Assembly (NCBI GenBank): GCA_021202205.1
Contig: JAJQDJ010000058.1
Coordinates: 1-9,884, forward strand
DNA length: 9,884 nt
Source of the DNA: Erysipelotrichaceae bacterium
GTDB taxonomy: Bacteria; Bacillota_I; Bacilli_A; Erysipelotrichales; Coprobacillaceae
Reading direction: 5' to 3'
Position 1 is the stretch's first letter. Every line of letters starts with the position of its first letter. The notes below the pieces were generated by a model, which ran no database searches, was not told the DNA's origin, and saw only the letters and a list, made by a program, of their open reading frames with translations. Shown here piece after piece: positions 1 to 6,334 of this stretch. Made by a program: the position numbers and the translations under genes.

Positions 1-10
1 GAAAGGAACA

Positions 11-53
11 GGTAGTGAAAAGCCCATATATTATAACAAGCTTTGACACTACC
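11..53 (+). promoter_or_regulatory. Stem-loop in the leader of ppaC
   Basis: GGTAGTG (11-17) is the exact reverse complement of CACTACC (47-53), and inside it AAAGC (19-23) pairs with GCTTT (40-44), leaving a small A / GA internal loop and a 16-base AT-rich apical loop. That gives 12 pairs. No T-tract follows, so it is not a typical intrinsic terminator; it lies about 10 bases ahead of the ppaC ribosome binding site. It could be a 5' UTR regulatory structure or an operator-like inverted repeat. I do not match it to a known riboswitch class. The pairing is seen directly; any function is inference. Confidence 0.4.
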
Positions 54-76
54 GAAAATGTAGGAAGGAGAAAGAA

Positions 77-1720
77 ATGAAAGACGTCGTTTTTGTAACT
101 GGACATAAGAATCCAGATAGTGATTCTATTTGTAGTGCTATCGCATATGCAAATTTTCTTTTTAGAATTGGCCGTTATAATGCTGTACCAGTAAGACTGG
201 GAGAAATTAATAAAGAAACGGAATATATTCTCAAAAGATTTAATACTGAAGTTCCAGTTATGATGAAATCAGCAAAACAGACAGTAGAAGATTTGGAATA
301 TGATAAAGCCACAGTCTTCTCAAAAGAGTTAACACTAAAGACTGCTTGGTCTTTAATGAAACAACAAAATTTAAAGAGTGCCCCTGTATTAGATGATCAT
401 AGTCAATTATTAGGACTATTATCAACATCTAATATTATTGAAGGGTATATGGATGATTGGGATAGTAATATTTTAAAACAAGCTAATACGCCAATTGAAA
501 ATGTTATTGATACTTTGGAAGCGAGTATCTTGTATTTGGATAAAGGCTTAAAAACAGTAAAAGGTGAAATACATGTTGCTGCTATGACAGCTCAAGAAGC
601 CAGCAAGCGTATTCATGAAAATGATATTGTTATTGTTGGTGGTGATCGTCATGAAGCCATTGACCGTTTTGTTGGCTGTAAAGTAGCTTTGATTATTTTA
701 ACTGGTTCTCTTACAATTAATGATGAAGCATTAGAAAAATGTGCAAAAGCTCATGTTTCTGTTATTTCAACACCATTTAATACTTTTATGACATCTCAAC
801 AAATTATTCAAGCTGTCCCTGTGGAATATGTTATGCAAAAAGGTGGACTCAAGACATTCTCAACTGATGATACCTTAGAATATGTTAAAGAAGTTATGAG
901 TCAGACACGTTATCGTAGTTATCCAGTTATTGATTTTATGGGACGTGTTGTTGGTTCTGTTTCACGTTTCCAAGTATTGAATGGTGAAAAGAAAAAGATT
1001 ATTCAAGTGGATCATAATGAAAGAGGTCAATCAATCGATGGTATTGAAGAAGCAGAAATATTAGAGGTTGTTGATCATCATAGAGTTGCTGATATTCAAA
1101 CGATTGGACCTGTATTATTTAGAGCTGAACCAGTTGGCTGTACAGCTACGATTGTGGCAAAGTGCTATAAAGAAAATAATTTAGACATTGAACCAGATAT
1201 GGCTGGACTTATGTTAGGTGCTATATTAAGTGATACACTTATATTTAAATCACCAACATGCACACCACAAGATACAAAAATAGCTAAAGAATTGGCTAAG
1301 ATTGCTGGTGTGGATATTCAAGAATTTGGTATGAGCATGTTTAAGGCTGGTACATCATTAGTTGGTAAGACTGTTGAAGAAATCTTCAATTCTGATTATA
1401 AGAAATTTAACATTAGTGATTCTGTCGTTGGTGTTGCTCAAGTTAATACAATGGATATTGAAGGCTTTGCCCCATATAAACAGGATATGCTTGATTATAT
1501 GGATTCTGTTACGAAGTCTAATGGTATGGAATTTGCTATGGTTCTATTAACAGATGTTATTAATGCTACCAGTGAAGTATTCGTTGCGGGACCTCATCCA
1601 GAATATGTTGAAGAAGCATTTAATGTGACATTAAATGCTCAACAAGCCAATCTGCCAGGTGTTATTTCACGTAAGAAACAAGTTGTTCCTGTTATTACAG
1701 AAACTTTAACGAATGAATAA
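77..1720 (+). CDS. ppaC: Mn-dependent inorganic pyrophosphatase (family II) with CBS-DRTGG-CBS regulatory insert
   Basis: Cytosolic enzyme that hydrolyses pyrophosphate to two phosphates, pulling biosynthetic reactions forward. The DHH-family catalytic domain is split: GHKNPDSD (residues 9-16) supplies the first metal ligands, then after an insert come DHNE (312-315), VDHH (332-335) and LSDT (384-387, D386). The C-terminal DHHA2 domain carries the substrate-binding SRKK motif (531-534). The insert (about 65-305) contains two CBS domains around a DRTGG-like domain; in characterised family members this insert binds adenine nucleotides and tunes activity. At 547 residues it fits the long CBS-containing class rather than the roughly 310-residue simple class. 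The ATG at 77 follows AAGGAG (65-70) at 6 bases. The gene ends in a terminator shared with the convergent phosphatase, so it is probably last in its transcript. Confidence 0.94.
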   Translation: MKDVVFVTGHKNPDSDSICSAIAYANFLFRIGRYNAVPVRLGEINKETEYILKRFNTEVPVMMKSAKQTVEDLEYDKATVFSKELTLKTAWSLMKQQNLKSAPVLDDHSQLLGLLSTSNIIEGYMDDWDSNILKQANTPIENVIDTLEASILYLDKGLKTVKGEIHVAAMTAQEASKRIHENDIVIVGGDRHEAIDRFVGCKVALIILTGSLTINDEALEKCAKAHVSVISTPFNTFMTSQQIIQAVPVEYVMQKGGLKTFSTDDTLEYVKEVMSQTRYRSYPVIDFMGRVVGSVSRFQVLNGEKKKIIQVDHNERGQSIDGIEEAEILEVVDHHRVADIQTIGPVLFRAEPVGCTATIVAKCYKENNLDIEPDMAGLMLGAILSDTLIFKSPTCTPQDTKIAKELAKIAGVDIQEFGMSMFKAGTSLVGKTVEEIFNSDYKKFNISDSVVGVAQVNTMDIEGFAPYKQDMLDYMDSVTKSNGMEFAMVLLTDVINATSEVFVAGPHPEYVEEAFNVTLNAQQANLPGVISRKKQVVPVITETLTNE

Positions 1721-1747
1721 AAAGATCAGTTTGAAACTGATCTTTTT
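1719..1747. terminator. Bidirectional intrinsic terminator between ppaC and the convergent HAD gene
   Basis: A perfect 12-bp stem: AAAAAGATCAGT (1719-1730) pairs with ACTGATCTTTTT (1736-1747) around the loop TTGAA. A T-run closes the plus-strand side and the mirrored A-run gives a T-run on the minus side, so it can serve both ppaC and the convergent gene. It overlaps the ppaC stop and includes two bases of the HAD stop codon. Confidence 0.85.
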
Positions 1748-2525
1748 ATATGATCTCATATTTTTTTAAAGCATTATAAATACCATCATGATCAATATCA
1801 TCCGTTATATAATCGCTGGTTTCTTTAACTGTGTCAGTTGCATTCCCCATTGCCACAGCTATTTTAACATAGTCTAACATATCAATATCATTATGACCAT
1901 CACCAAAAGCCATTGTTTCATCTTGATTGATATGATAATAATTCAATATTTGTTGAATACCATTTTGTTTACCACCATTAAAAGGAATAATATCGATGGC
2001 TAAATCGTGCCACCTTGTTGCTTTGGTATGAGGCATAAGTTTAAGTATTTCTTTTTCTCTATCCTTGTTAATATCATAAGGTATCACTTGATATATTTTA
2101 TGAGTATAACCACGATGCAAGTCATTGATATCAGGTAGTGGAGTAGAAATAGCGTCTTGAACAATCTTTACAGCATCATTATGATAGTTGATATACATAA
2201 GTTTATCTTCTACAAATATACATGGAAAAGGATGCTTATCAATATAATGAATCATGTTATTTATATCTTCTTGATTAATAGCCAAATCATAAATCATACC
2301 ATCATTACTAAAACAATATTGACCATTTAAAGTGATATAACCAGTAAAATCTAAATCATCTATTGGTAAATCTTTCATTTCTGATATATGTCTACCACTA
2401 GCAACAAAAGTATAAATACCTTTTTGTTTTAACATATGTAATGCTTTTTTGGTGGAATCAGGAACAGAATTTGTTGTATGGGATAACAGGGTTCCATCAA
2501 TATCAAAAAATAGTGCTTTAATCAT
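1746..2525 (-). CDS. HAD-superfamily Cof-type phosphatase (subfamily IIB)
   Basis: A 259-residue haloacid dehalogenase-type hydrolase, probably a cytosolic Mg-dependent phosphatase acting on small phosphorylated metabolites such as sugar phosphates or cofactor phosphates; the substrate cannot be read from the sequence. All four HAD motifs are present: DIDGT (residues 8-12, nucleophile D8 and acid/base D10), VASGR (41-45, S43), the lysine in NGGKQNG (K186), and GDGHND (208-213, metal ligands). The large section between motifs II and III is the C2-type cap typical of Cof/YidA-like proteins, and the length is normal for them. AGGAGG (complement of 2533-2538) lies 7 bases ahead of the start. The gene is alone on the minus strand, diverging from the phosphodiesterase operon and converging on ppaC. 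Confidence 0.92.
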   Translation of the reverse strand: MIKALFFDIDGTLLSHTTNSVPDSTKKALHMLKQKGIYTFVASGRHISEMKDLPIDDLDFTGYITLNGQYCFSNDGMIYDLAINQEDINNMIHYIDKHPFPCIFVEDKLMYINYHNDAVKIVQDAISTPLPDINDLHRGYTHKIYQVIPYDINKDREKEILKLMPHTKATRWHDLAIDIIPFNGGKQNGIQQILNYYHINQDETMAFGDGHNDIDMLDYVKIAVAMGNATDTVKETSDYITDDIDHDGIYNALKKYEII

Positions 2526-2552
2526 TGCGCATCCTCCTTTTTTATGTATAAT
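2525..2552 (+). promoter_or_regulatory. Candidate sigma-A promoter for the phosphodiesterase-rqcP-yabP operon
   Basis: In the 56-base divergent spacer, a perfect -10 TATAAT (2547-2552) lies 16 bases after a partial -35 TTGCGC (2525-2530). Transcription would start near 2559, just ahead of AGAGGAGG (2567-2574) and the ATG at 2582. The -35 matches only in part. I found no convincing counterpart facing the minus strand. Confidence 0.45.
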
Positions 2553-2581
2553 GATTTTATCATAAAAGAGGAGGCATGTAA

Positions 2582-3292
2582 ATGAAAAAATTAGCGCATC
2601 GAGGATATAGCGCTTATTATCCTGAAAATACTATGGAAGCTTTTATACAAGCTTATAATAAAGGCTTTGATGGTATTGAAACAGACGTTCATATGACATC
2701 GGATGGTCAATTAGTACTTATACATGATGAAGATATTAGTCGTACAAGTAATGGCAGTGGGTATATTAAGGATATGACATTGAAACAGCTTAAACAATAT
2801 AACTTTCATTATAAAAACAATGGCATATATGAAATACCAACACTACAAGAATTACTAGAATATATTCAAGATAAAAACATAATAGTTAATATTGAAATTA
2901 AAACAGATCATATCCATTATGAAAACATTGAACAAAAAGTTTATGAAATGGTCGAAAGCTATCATCTTCATGACAAAATTATTTATTCATCATTCTATTT
3001 GCCATCATTATTGAAACTCCAACAAATAGATAGTACCTTATATTTAGGTTATTTAATGGAAGATCATTATGAAGAAAGAATTCAACAATTATATGATAAT
3101 CATTTGATAGCCATCCATCCTCGTTATGATTATTTAAATAAAGAAAATATCAAAAATCTTAAACAAAACAATATCACGATTGCCACTTGGACAGTCCCTA
3201 ATAAAAATGAATATAAAAAATTAAAAGAACAAAATATAGATATGATCATATCTAATGAATATTTAGAAGGAGAACAATATGCGATTAGATAA
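2582..3292 (+). CDS. Glycerophosphodiester phosphodiesterase (GDPD/UgpQ type)
   Basis: Hydrolyses glycerophosphodiesters released from phospholipids to glycerol-3-phosphate and the free alcohol. The family fold is a TIM barrel with a Ca- or Mg-dependent active site. Signature residues are seen in order: AHRG (5-8), PENT (14-17), GIETDVH (31-37, E33 and D35), the catalytic HDE (48-50) with the following SRTSNGSG, NIEIKT (103-108, E105) and TWTVPN near the C-terminus (W203). At 236 residues it matches the short cytosolic class; there is no signal peptide or membrane segment. GAGGAGG precedes the ATG. It is the first gene of a plus-strand operon and its last 14 bases overlap rqcP, so the two are probably translationally coupled. 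No functional link to the sporulation and division genes downstream is evident beyond co-transcription. Confidence 0.94.
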   Translation: MKKLAHRGYSAYYPENTMEAFIQAYNKGFDGIETDVHMTSDGQLVLIHDEDISRTSNGSGYIKDMTLKQLKQYNFHYKNNGIYEIPTLQELLEYIQDKNIIVNIEIKTDHIHYENIEQKVYEMVESYHLHDKIIYSSFYLPSLLKLQQIDSTLYLGYLMEDHYEERIQQLYDNHLIAIHPRYDYLNKENIKNLKQNNITIATWTVPNKNEYKKLKEQNIDMIISNEYLEGEQYAIR

Positions 3293-3542
3293 ATTTTTAA
3301 AAGTATCAAGAATTATTAAAAGAAGAACATTATCCAAGCAAATAGCTGAATCTTCACGTGTTAAAGTTAATGGGAAGATTGCAAAACCATCAACACAGCT
3401 TAAAATTGGTGATATTATTGAAATAGAATTTGGTAGAAGTATTTTAATAGTCAAAGTTAAAGAATTAAAAGAACATGTATTAAAAGATGATAGTAGTATG
3501 TTATATGAAATTATAGAAGAAAAGAAAAAAGATTATGAATGA
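3279..3542 (+). CDS. rqcP: S4-domain ribosome quality control protein RqcP (YabO)
   Basis: A small (87-residue) S4 RNA-binding protein. In B. subtilis RqcP works with RqcH on stalled 50S subunits, stabilising peptidyl-tRNA while poly-alanine tails are added to the stuck nascent chain. The N-terminal S4 fold begins MRLDKFLKVSRIIKRR and continues with the KVNGKIAKPSTQLKIGD segment (about 29-45), the classic VNG..K.s..vk.GD pattern of this family. Length matches the B. subtilis protein closely. Assignment is reinforced by synteny: rqcP sits directly before yabP, yabQ and divIC in many Firmicutes, as here except for one inserted small gene. AAGGAG (3267-3272) lies 6 bases before the ATG. It overlaps the upstream gene by 14 bases and the downstream gene by 8. 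Confidence 0.92.
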   Translation: MRLDKFLKVSRIIKRRTLSKQIAESSRVKVNGKIAKPSTQLKIGDIIEIEFGRSILIVKVKELKEHVLKDDSSMLYEIIEEKKKDYE

Positions 3543-3792
3543 TTTGATAAAAATAGAAGGTATAAGAGATACACTTACTGATCAAATATATGAACATGTT
3601 TTTCCTTATATGGGAGAACATGAAATGTTTAATGAAGATAACCAGTTTTTAAAGAGAGTTAGAATTTTTTTAGAGTGTGCTAATAAGTTACCATCATTGT
3701 ATATGAATAATGAATTAAATAATGAAATAGATGAGTTATATCAAGAACTCAATGAATTATTAATTATTGTTCACGTTAAAAATGTTCATTAA
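3535..3792 (+). CDS. Small acidic protein of unknown function between rqcP and yabP
   Basis: I do not recognise this 85-residue protein and it has no counterpart in the B. subtilis rqcP-yabP interval. It is probably soluble: no membrane span or signal peptide is visible. It is acidic and mostly helical in appearance, with a Glu/Asn-rich C-terminal half (NNELNNEIDELYQELNELL, about 58-76) that has a leucine/isoleucine spacing suited to a short amphipathic helix or coiled coil. It starts inside the end of rqcP (8-base overlap) without a clear Shine-Dalgarno sequence, so translation probably depends on coupling to rqcP. Base composition matches its neighbours and the frame is compactly fitted into the operon, which supports it being real. 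It might serve translation quality control or sporulation, but that is only guilt by association. Confidence 0.75.
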   Translation: MNDLIKIEGIRDTLTDQIYEHVFPYMGEHEMFNEDNQFLKRVRIFLECANKLPSLYMNNELNNEIDELYQELNELLIIVHVKNVH

Positions 3793-3819
3793 CATATTTT
3801 TGTATTTTAGAGATATAGT
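3792..3819 (+). promoter_or_regulatory. Weak candidate promoter (sigma-E-like) ahead of yabP
   Basis: The 44-base gap before yabP is the only real gap inside the operon. It holds ACATATT (3792-3798), resembling a sigma-E -35 element, and GATATAGT (3812-3819), a partial match to the sigma-E -10 (CATACAAT-like), with a slightly short spacer of 13 bases. In B. subtilis yabP and yabQ are under sigma-E control in the mother cell, so a promoter here would make sense. The match is imperfect and AT-rich sequence gives chance hits. Confidence 0.25.
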
Positions 3820-3836
3820 GTTTTAGGAAGGTAAAT

Positions 3837-4121
3837 ATGGATAATAATTTACATTTTGAAACGCCTTATCATCACTTGTGTTTAAAAGATCGAAAGACAT
3901 TAGAATTAACTGGTGTGAAAAAAATTGAAAGTTTTGATTCATTTGAGTTTTTGATTGAAACATCATTAGGATTTTTAAATGTGACAGGAACAGATCTCAC
4001 ATTGGTAAATTTGAATCAAGAACAAAATGAAGTCAGTATTAAAGGGAACATTGATAGTATGGCTTATGTGACAGATAAGAAAAAGAAAGTTGAGAAACCA
4101 TTAAGTAAATTCCTTAGATGA
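3837..4121 (+). CDS. yabP: Sporulation protein YabP
   Basis: A 94-residue member of the YabP/YqfC family. In B. subtilis yabP is a mother-cell sporulation gene and its loss disturbs spore cortex formation; the molecular role is not established. The family core is visible: HHLCLKDRKTLELTGVKKI, then SFDSFEFLIETSLGFLNVTG and DLTLVNLNQEQNEVSIKGNI, corresponding to the short beta-strand-rich domain. The charged tail (KKKKVEKPLSKFLR) is typical in being poorly conserved. AGGAAGG (3825-3831) lies 5 bases before the ATG. The stop overlaps the yabQ start as ATGA, the standard yabP-yabQ coupling. Its presence implies the organism, or its recent ancestor, makes endospores. Confidence 0.92.
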   Translation: MDNNLHFETPYHHLCLKDRKTLELTGVKKIESFDSFEFLIETSLGFLNVTGTDLTLVNLNQEQNEVSIKGNIDSMAYVTDKKKKVEKPLSKFLR

Positions 4122-4702
4122 GTGATTTAACAGTTCAATTTCGTTGTGTGTTTTATAGTTTGTTTTATGGATTTATGTCATGTATGTTTTATCATGTTTG
4201 CAATCGCCTATGTGTAAAGATACCTATGATATTAAGATATATCATACAAGTAGTATTAGGATTTGTGATTGGATTTGTGTATTACGATGGATTAGTTTAT
4301 TTAGAAATAATCTTAAGATTTATTAAACGAATTCTAACACCTTTTTTCTTCTTTTTTCATAGTATTAATGTTATAATACTAAGGAAAAAAGAAGGTGGAA
4401 AATATATGGCGAAAAAGAGAAAAGAAGCAAGATATAAAAAAATTATAGGTGTGATTTGTATTTTTGTATCAATATTTATGATATATACTTTAGTCGTCGC
4501 AGCTGTGCGTGTGTTAGAACGTCGTGAAGAATTGGCTGTTTTAACAGAGCAAAGAGATGAACTTCAAGCTGAAAAAGACGAATTAGAAGAAGAAGTAGAT
4601 TTATTAAACGATGATGACTATGCTGCCAGATATGCGAGAGATAATTATATTTTTCCATCTGAAGGTGAAGAAGTTGTCATTTTACCAGAACAGGAAGAAT
4701 AA
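4118..4702 (+). CDS. yabQ: YabQ-like membrane protein whose frame runs on into DivIC without a stop
   Basis: The frame starting at the ATGA overlap with yabP encodes 194 residues. Residues 1-96 look like YabQ, an integral membrane protein needed for spore cortex formation in B. subtilis: two hydrophobic segments (about 8-28 and 38-58) around a short basic loop, then YYDGLVYLEIILRFIKRIL, resembling the end of the YabQ domain. Residues 97-194 are a complete DivIC with its own start. No stop separates them. The join crosses two six-T runs (4342-4347 and 4352-4357) encoding F76-F80. A -1 shift at T_TTT_TTC (4342-4348) would end YabQ at TAG 4360-4362. It may therefore be a true fusion, a frameshifted yabQ, or a lost stop. 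YabQ identity rests on hydrophobicity, weak similarity and position between yabP and divIC; the start is well supported, the true end is not. Confidence 0.6.
   Translation: MSDLTVQFRCVFYSLFYGFMSCMFYHVCNRLCVKIPMILRYIIQVVLGFVIGFVYYDGLVYLEIILRFIKRILTPFFFFFHSINVIILRKKEGGKYMAKKRKEARYKKIIGVICIFVSIFMIYTLVVAAVRVLERREELAVLTEQRDELQAEKDELEEEVDLLNDDDYAARYARDNYIFPSEGEEVVILPEQEE
4369..4377 (+). promoter_or_regulatory. Extended -10 promoter element ahead of divIC
   Basis: TGTTATAAT matches the extended -10 consensus TGnTATAAT exactly. The corresponding -35 position is T-rich without a good TTGACA match, which extended -10 promoters tolerate. Transcription would start near 4384, about 20 bases before the DivIC ATG, giving this essential division gene expression independent of the sporulation genes. 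It lies inside the yabQ-divIC open frame. Confidence 0.5.
4406..4702 (+). CDS. divIC: Septum formation initiator DivIC/FtsB family
   Basis: A 98-residue bitopic cell-division protein. DivIC forms a complex with FtsL and DivIB (FtsQ) at the division septum. Seen in order: a very basic cytoplasmic N-terminus (MAKKRKEARYKK), one membrane span (about 13-34), a charged heptad-like coiled coil (about 36-68, rich in Glu/Leu, with QRDELQAEKDELEEEVDLL), and the conserved end DYAARYARDNYIFPSEGEE (71-89), the usual Y...AR..y.....GE pattern of DivIC/FtsB. Length is typical. The ATG at 4406 has AAGGTGG (4392-4398) 7 bases upstream and an extended -10 promoter before that, so this start is favoured over reading it only as the tail of the longer frame opening at 4118. 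Gene order after rqcP-yabP-yabQ matches B. subtilis. Confidence 0.85.
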   Translation: MAKKRKEARYKKIIGVICIFVSIFMIYTLVVAAVRVLERREELAVLTEQRDELQAEKDELEEEVDLLNDDDYAARYARDNYIFPSEGEEVVILPEQEE

Positions 4703-4717
4703 GCTTAGCTTATTTTT
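4695..4717 (+). terminator. Probable intrinsic terminator after divIC
   Basis: AAGAATAAGC (4695-4704) pairs with GCTTATTTTT (4708-4717) around the loop TTA: ten pairs including one G-U, merging into a T-rich tail (TTTTTCTTT). The core stem is AT-rich and the hairpin overlaps the divIC stop codon, so termination may be only partial. Confidence 0.55.
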
Positions 4718-4741
4718 CTTTATATATTGAAGGAGGTTTTT

Positions 4742-5529
4742 ATGTTTCAATCATTGAATATGCATATGTCTAAACTTGATAGAGATCGTCAGATCACTAT
4801 CTATTTACCAGATGATTATGATATGAGTGAGCAAAGATATCCTGTATTATATATTCAGGATGGTCAAAATGCTTTCTTTGACGAAGAATCTTATAGTGGT
4901 ATAAGTTGGGGCTTTGCAGATTATGTAATAGAAGTAGGATTAGATATTATTATGGTGGCTATACCATGTAATGAGGAAGGATATAAACGTAATGATGAGT
5001 ATGGTCCTTGGGTTATTAGTGATGAATTAACATTGCTTGAAACAGGGCAAACAGAGATTCCTAATGGTGGTGAAGGTCAGGATTATGTTGATTGGATGGT
5101 TTATGAATTGAAACCATATATAGATAGTCATTATCGTACGATAGCAGATGATACTGGTATCGTTGGTAGTTCTATGGGTGGTGTGATAGCAGCCTATGCA
5201 GGTCTTACTTATCCTGAAGTTTTTAATAGATGTGCATGTTTATCAACAGCTTTTTGGTTTTATATGTATGAGTTTAATGATTTAATTGATCAATATGATT
5301 ATCATGGCCAACGTTTTTATATGGATTTAGGTGAATTTGAAGGTTGTGGTGATGAAGAAATTGATCAAATGTACATAGAAACAAATGATTATATCTATCA
5401 TAGATTTTTAGAAAAAGATATGATTCTAGAGTATCGTTTTTTCCTGATACAGTTCATAATGAAAGTGAATGGAGACAACGTGTACCAATATTTATGGAAT
5501 TTTTATATGCGGAGGATGAAAATGTATAA
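4742..5529 (+). pseudogene. Alpha/beta-hydrolase esterase, interrupted by a one-base frameshift
   Basis: An esterase of the enterochelin-esterase/esterase-D-like family; substrate unknown. The start follows AAGGAGG (4730-4736). The zero frame covers YPVLYIQDGQNAFF (33-46), the nucleophile elbow GSSMGG (142-147, S144) and the probable catalytic acid in MDLGEFEG (D195). It goes off frame at YRFF (231-234): the zero frame runs through unrelated residues into the next gene. The -1 frame from 5443 instead reads PDTVHNESEW and on to LYAEDENV and a stop at 5527-5529. This is the expected tail, with the catalytic histidine at about residue 239, for a total of 262 residues. The junction is T_TTT_TTC (5437-5443). 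Either a T has been lost (mutation or consensus error) or ribosomes shift by -1. Without a shift the protein lacks its histidine and is fused to the HAD phosphatase. The restored stop overlaps the HAD start by 8 bases. Confidence 0.8.
5437..5443 (+). other. Slippery heptamer T_TTT_TTC at the esterase frame break
   Basis: The heptamer is aligned with the zero frame (codons TTT 5438-5440 and TTC 5441-5443), the X_XXY_YYZ arrangement used in known -1 ribosomal frameshifting. Continuing in the -1 frame gives the conserved esterase tail. I see no strong stem-loop in the following 30 bases (only a 3-bp hairpin near 5453-5463) and no Shine-Dalgarno-like booster upstream, which weakens a programmed-frameshift reading. 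Confidence 0.4.
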
Positions 5530-6334
5530 GTTAATTTTTTCGGATTTGGATGAAACTTTATTAGTGGAGCATCATGTACCTATGGGTAACCAAAAAGCTA
5601 TAGCCACTTTAAAAGATAAGAATGTCAAGTTTATTGTAGCGACAGGTAGAGCTTTTAATATGATTGGTGAAATATTACAGGAAGTTGGTACATATGAAAA
5701 AGAAAATGAATATTCTATTTGTTTTAATGGTGGGCTTATTGTAGAAAATAAAGATTCTAAGGTATTAAGATTTAATGGCTTATCTTTTGATTTAGCTAAA
5801 CAATTATTTGATAAAGGAAGAGATTTGGATGTTTGTACGCTTATCTTTACATTGGATTGTTGTTATATATTCCATGCTGATCCTAAAGAAGTGCAACGTA
5901 AAACTGACCAAAAAGCCAATTTTAAAGTACTTGATGAATATAATATGGATTTTCTCAAAGATGATAAGATTGCTAAAATATTATTTGAAAAAAGAGATAT
6001 GGATTATTTAAAAGAAATATCTGTAGATTTAATCAATGAATTTGATGAAAATGTTTCTTTTACTTTCTCTAGCAATCGTTATTTAGAAATGAATAAAAAA
6101 GGTGTGAATAAAGGTGAAGCCATTCATTGGTTATCAGATTATTTGCATGTTGATATTCAAGATACAATAGCAATAGGTGATAATTATAATGATGTTTCTA
6201 TGATGGAAGAAGCAGGATTGGGTGTTTGTGTTTCAAGCTCTACGCAGGATATTAAGGACTTATGTGATTATGTCACAACTGTGGATTATGGTGATTGTGC
6301 TGTGGCTGAAGTGATAGAAAGGTTCATAAAATAA
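5522..6334 (+). CDS. HAD-superfamily Cof-type phosphatase (subfamily IIB)
   Basis: A 270-residue cytosolic phosphatase of the same broad class as the gene at 1746-2525, but not a close copy. Motifs: DLDET (8-12, nucleophile D8, acid/base D10, with Glu in place of the commoner Gly), VATGR (39-43, T41), the lysine of VNKGEA (K197) and GDNYND (219-224). The middle is the C2 cap that sets substrate choice; the substrate is not readable. I place the start at the ATG at 5522 because GGAGG (5511-5515) lies 6 bases before it and the protein begins exactly at the HAD motif, as family members do. By chance this frame is the zero frame of the interrupted esterase, so a simple ORF call yields a false 531-residue esterase-phosphatase. 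The stop overlaps the ung start by one base (TAATG). Confidence 0.9.
   Translation: MYKLIFSDLDETLLVEHHVPMGNQKAIATLKDKNVKFIVATGRAFNMIGEILQEVGTYEKENEYSICFNGGLIVENKDSKVLRFNGLSFDLAKQLFDKGRDLDVCTLIFTLDCCYIFHADPKEVQRKTDQKANFKVLDEYNMDFLKDDKIAKILFEKRDMDYLKEISVDLINEFDENVSFTFSSNRYLEMNKKGVNKGEAIHWLSDYLHVDIQDTIAIGDNYNDVSMMEEAGLGVCVSSSTQDIKDLCDYVTTVDYGDCAVAEVIERFIK

Noticed and set aside
43..48. TTGACA, a perfect -35 hexamer ahead of ppaC
   Set aside because: The position 16-18 bases downstream is the ribosome binding site AGGAGA with no -10-like sequence.
2..80. Possible 3' end of an upstream gene (frame ending TGA 44-46 reading ...GTGSEKPIYYNKL, or frame ending TGA 78-80)
   Set aside because: Two frames are open over too short a length to choose between, neither ending is a recognisable protein tail, and the same bases form a stem-loop.
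4727..4741. TTG start for the esterase giving an MKEVF extension
   Set aside because: The extension is simply the translated AAGGAGG ribosome binding site; the ATG at 4742 is correctly spaced from it.
4742..6334. A genuine esterase-HAD fusion protein
   Set aside because: The linker in the zero frame is non-homologous sequence, while the -1 frame carries the real esterase tail and stop, and the HAD part has its own start with GGAGG. Treated as a frameshift artefact or rare alternative product.
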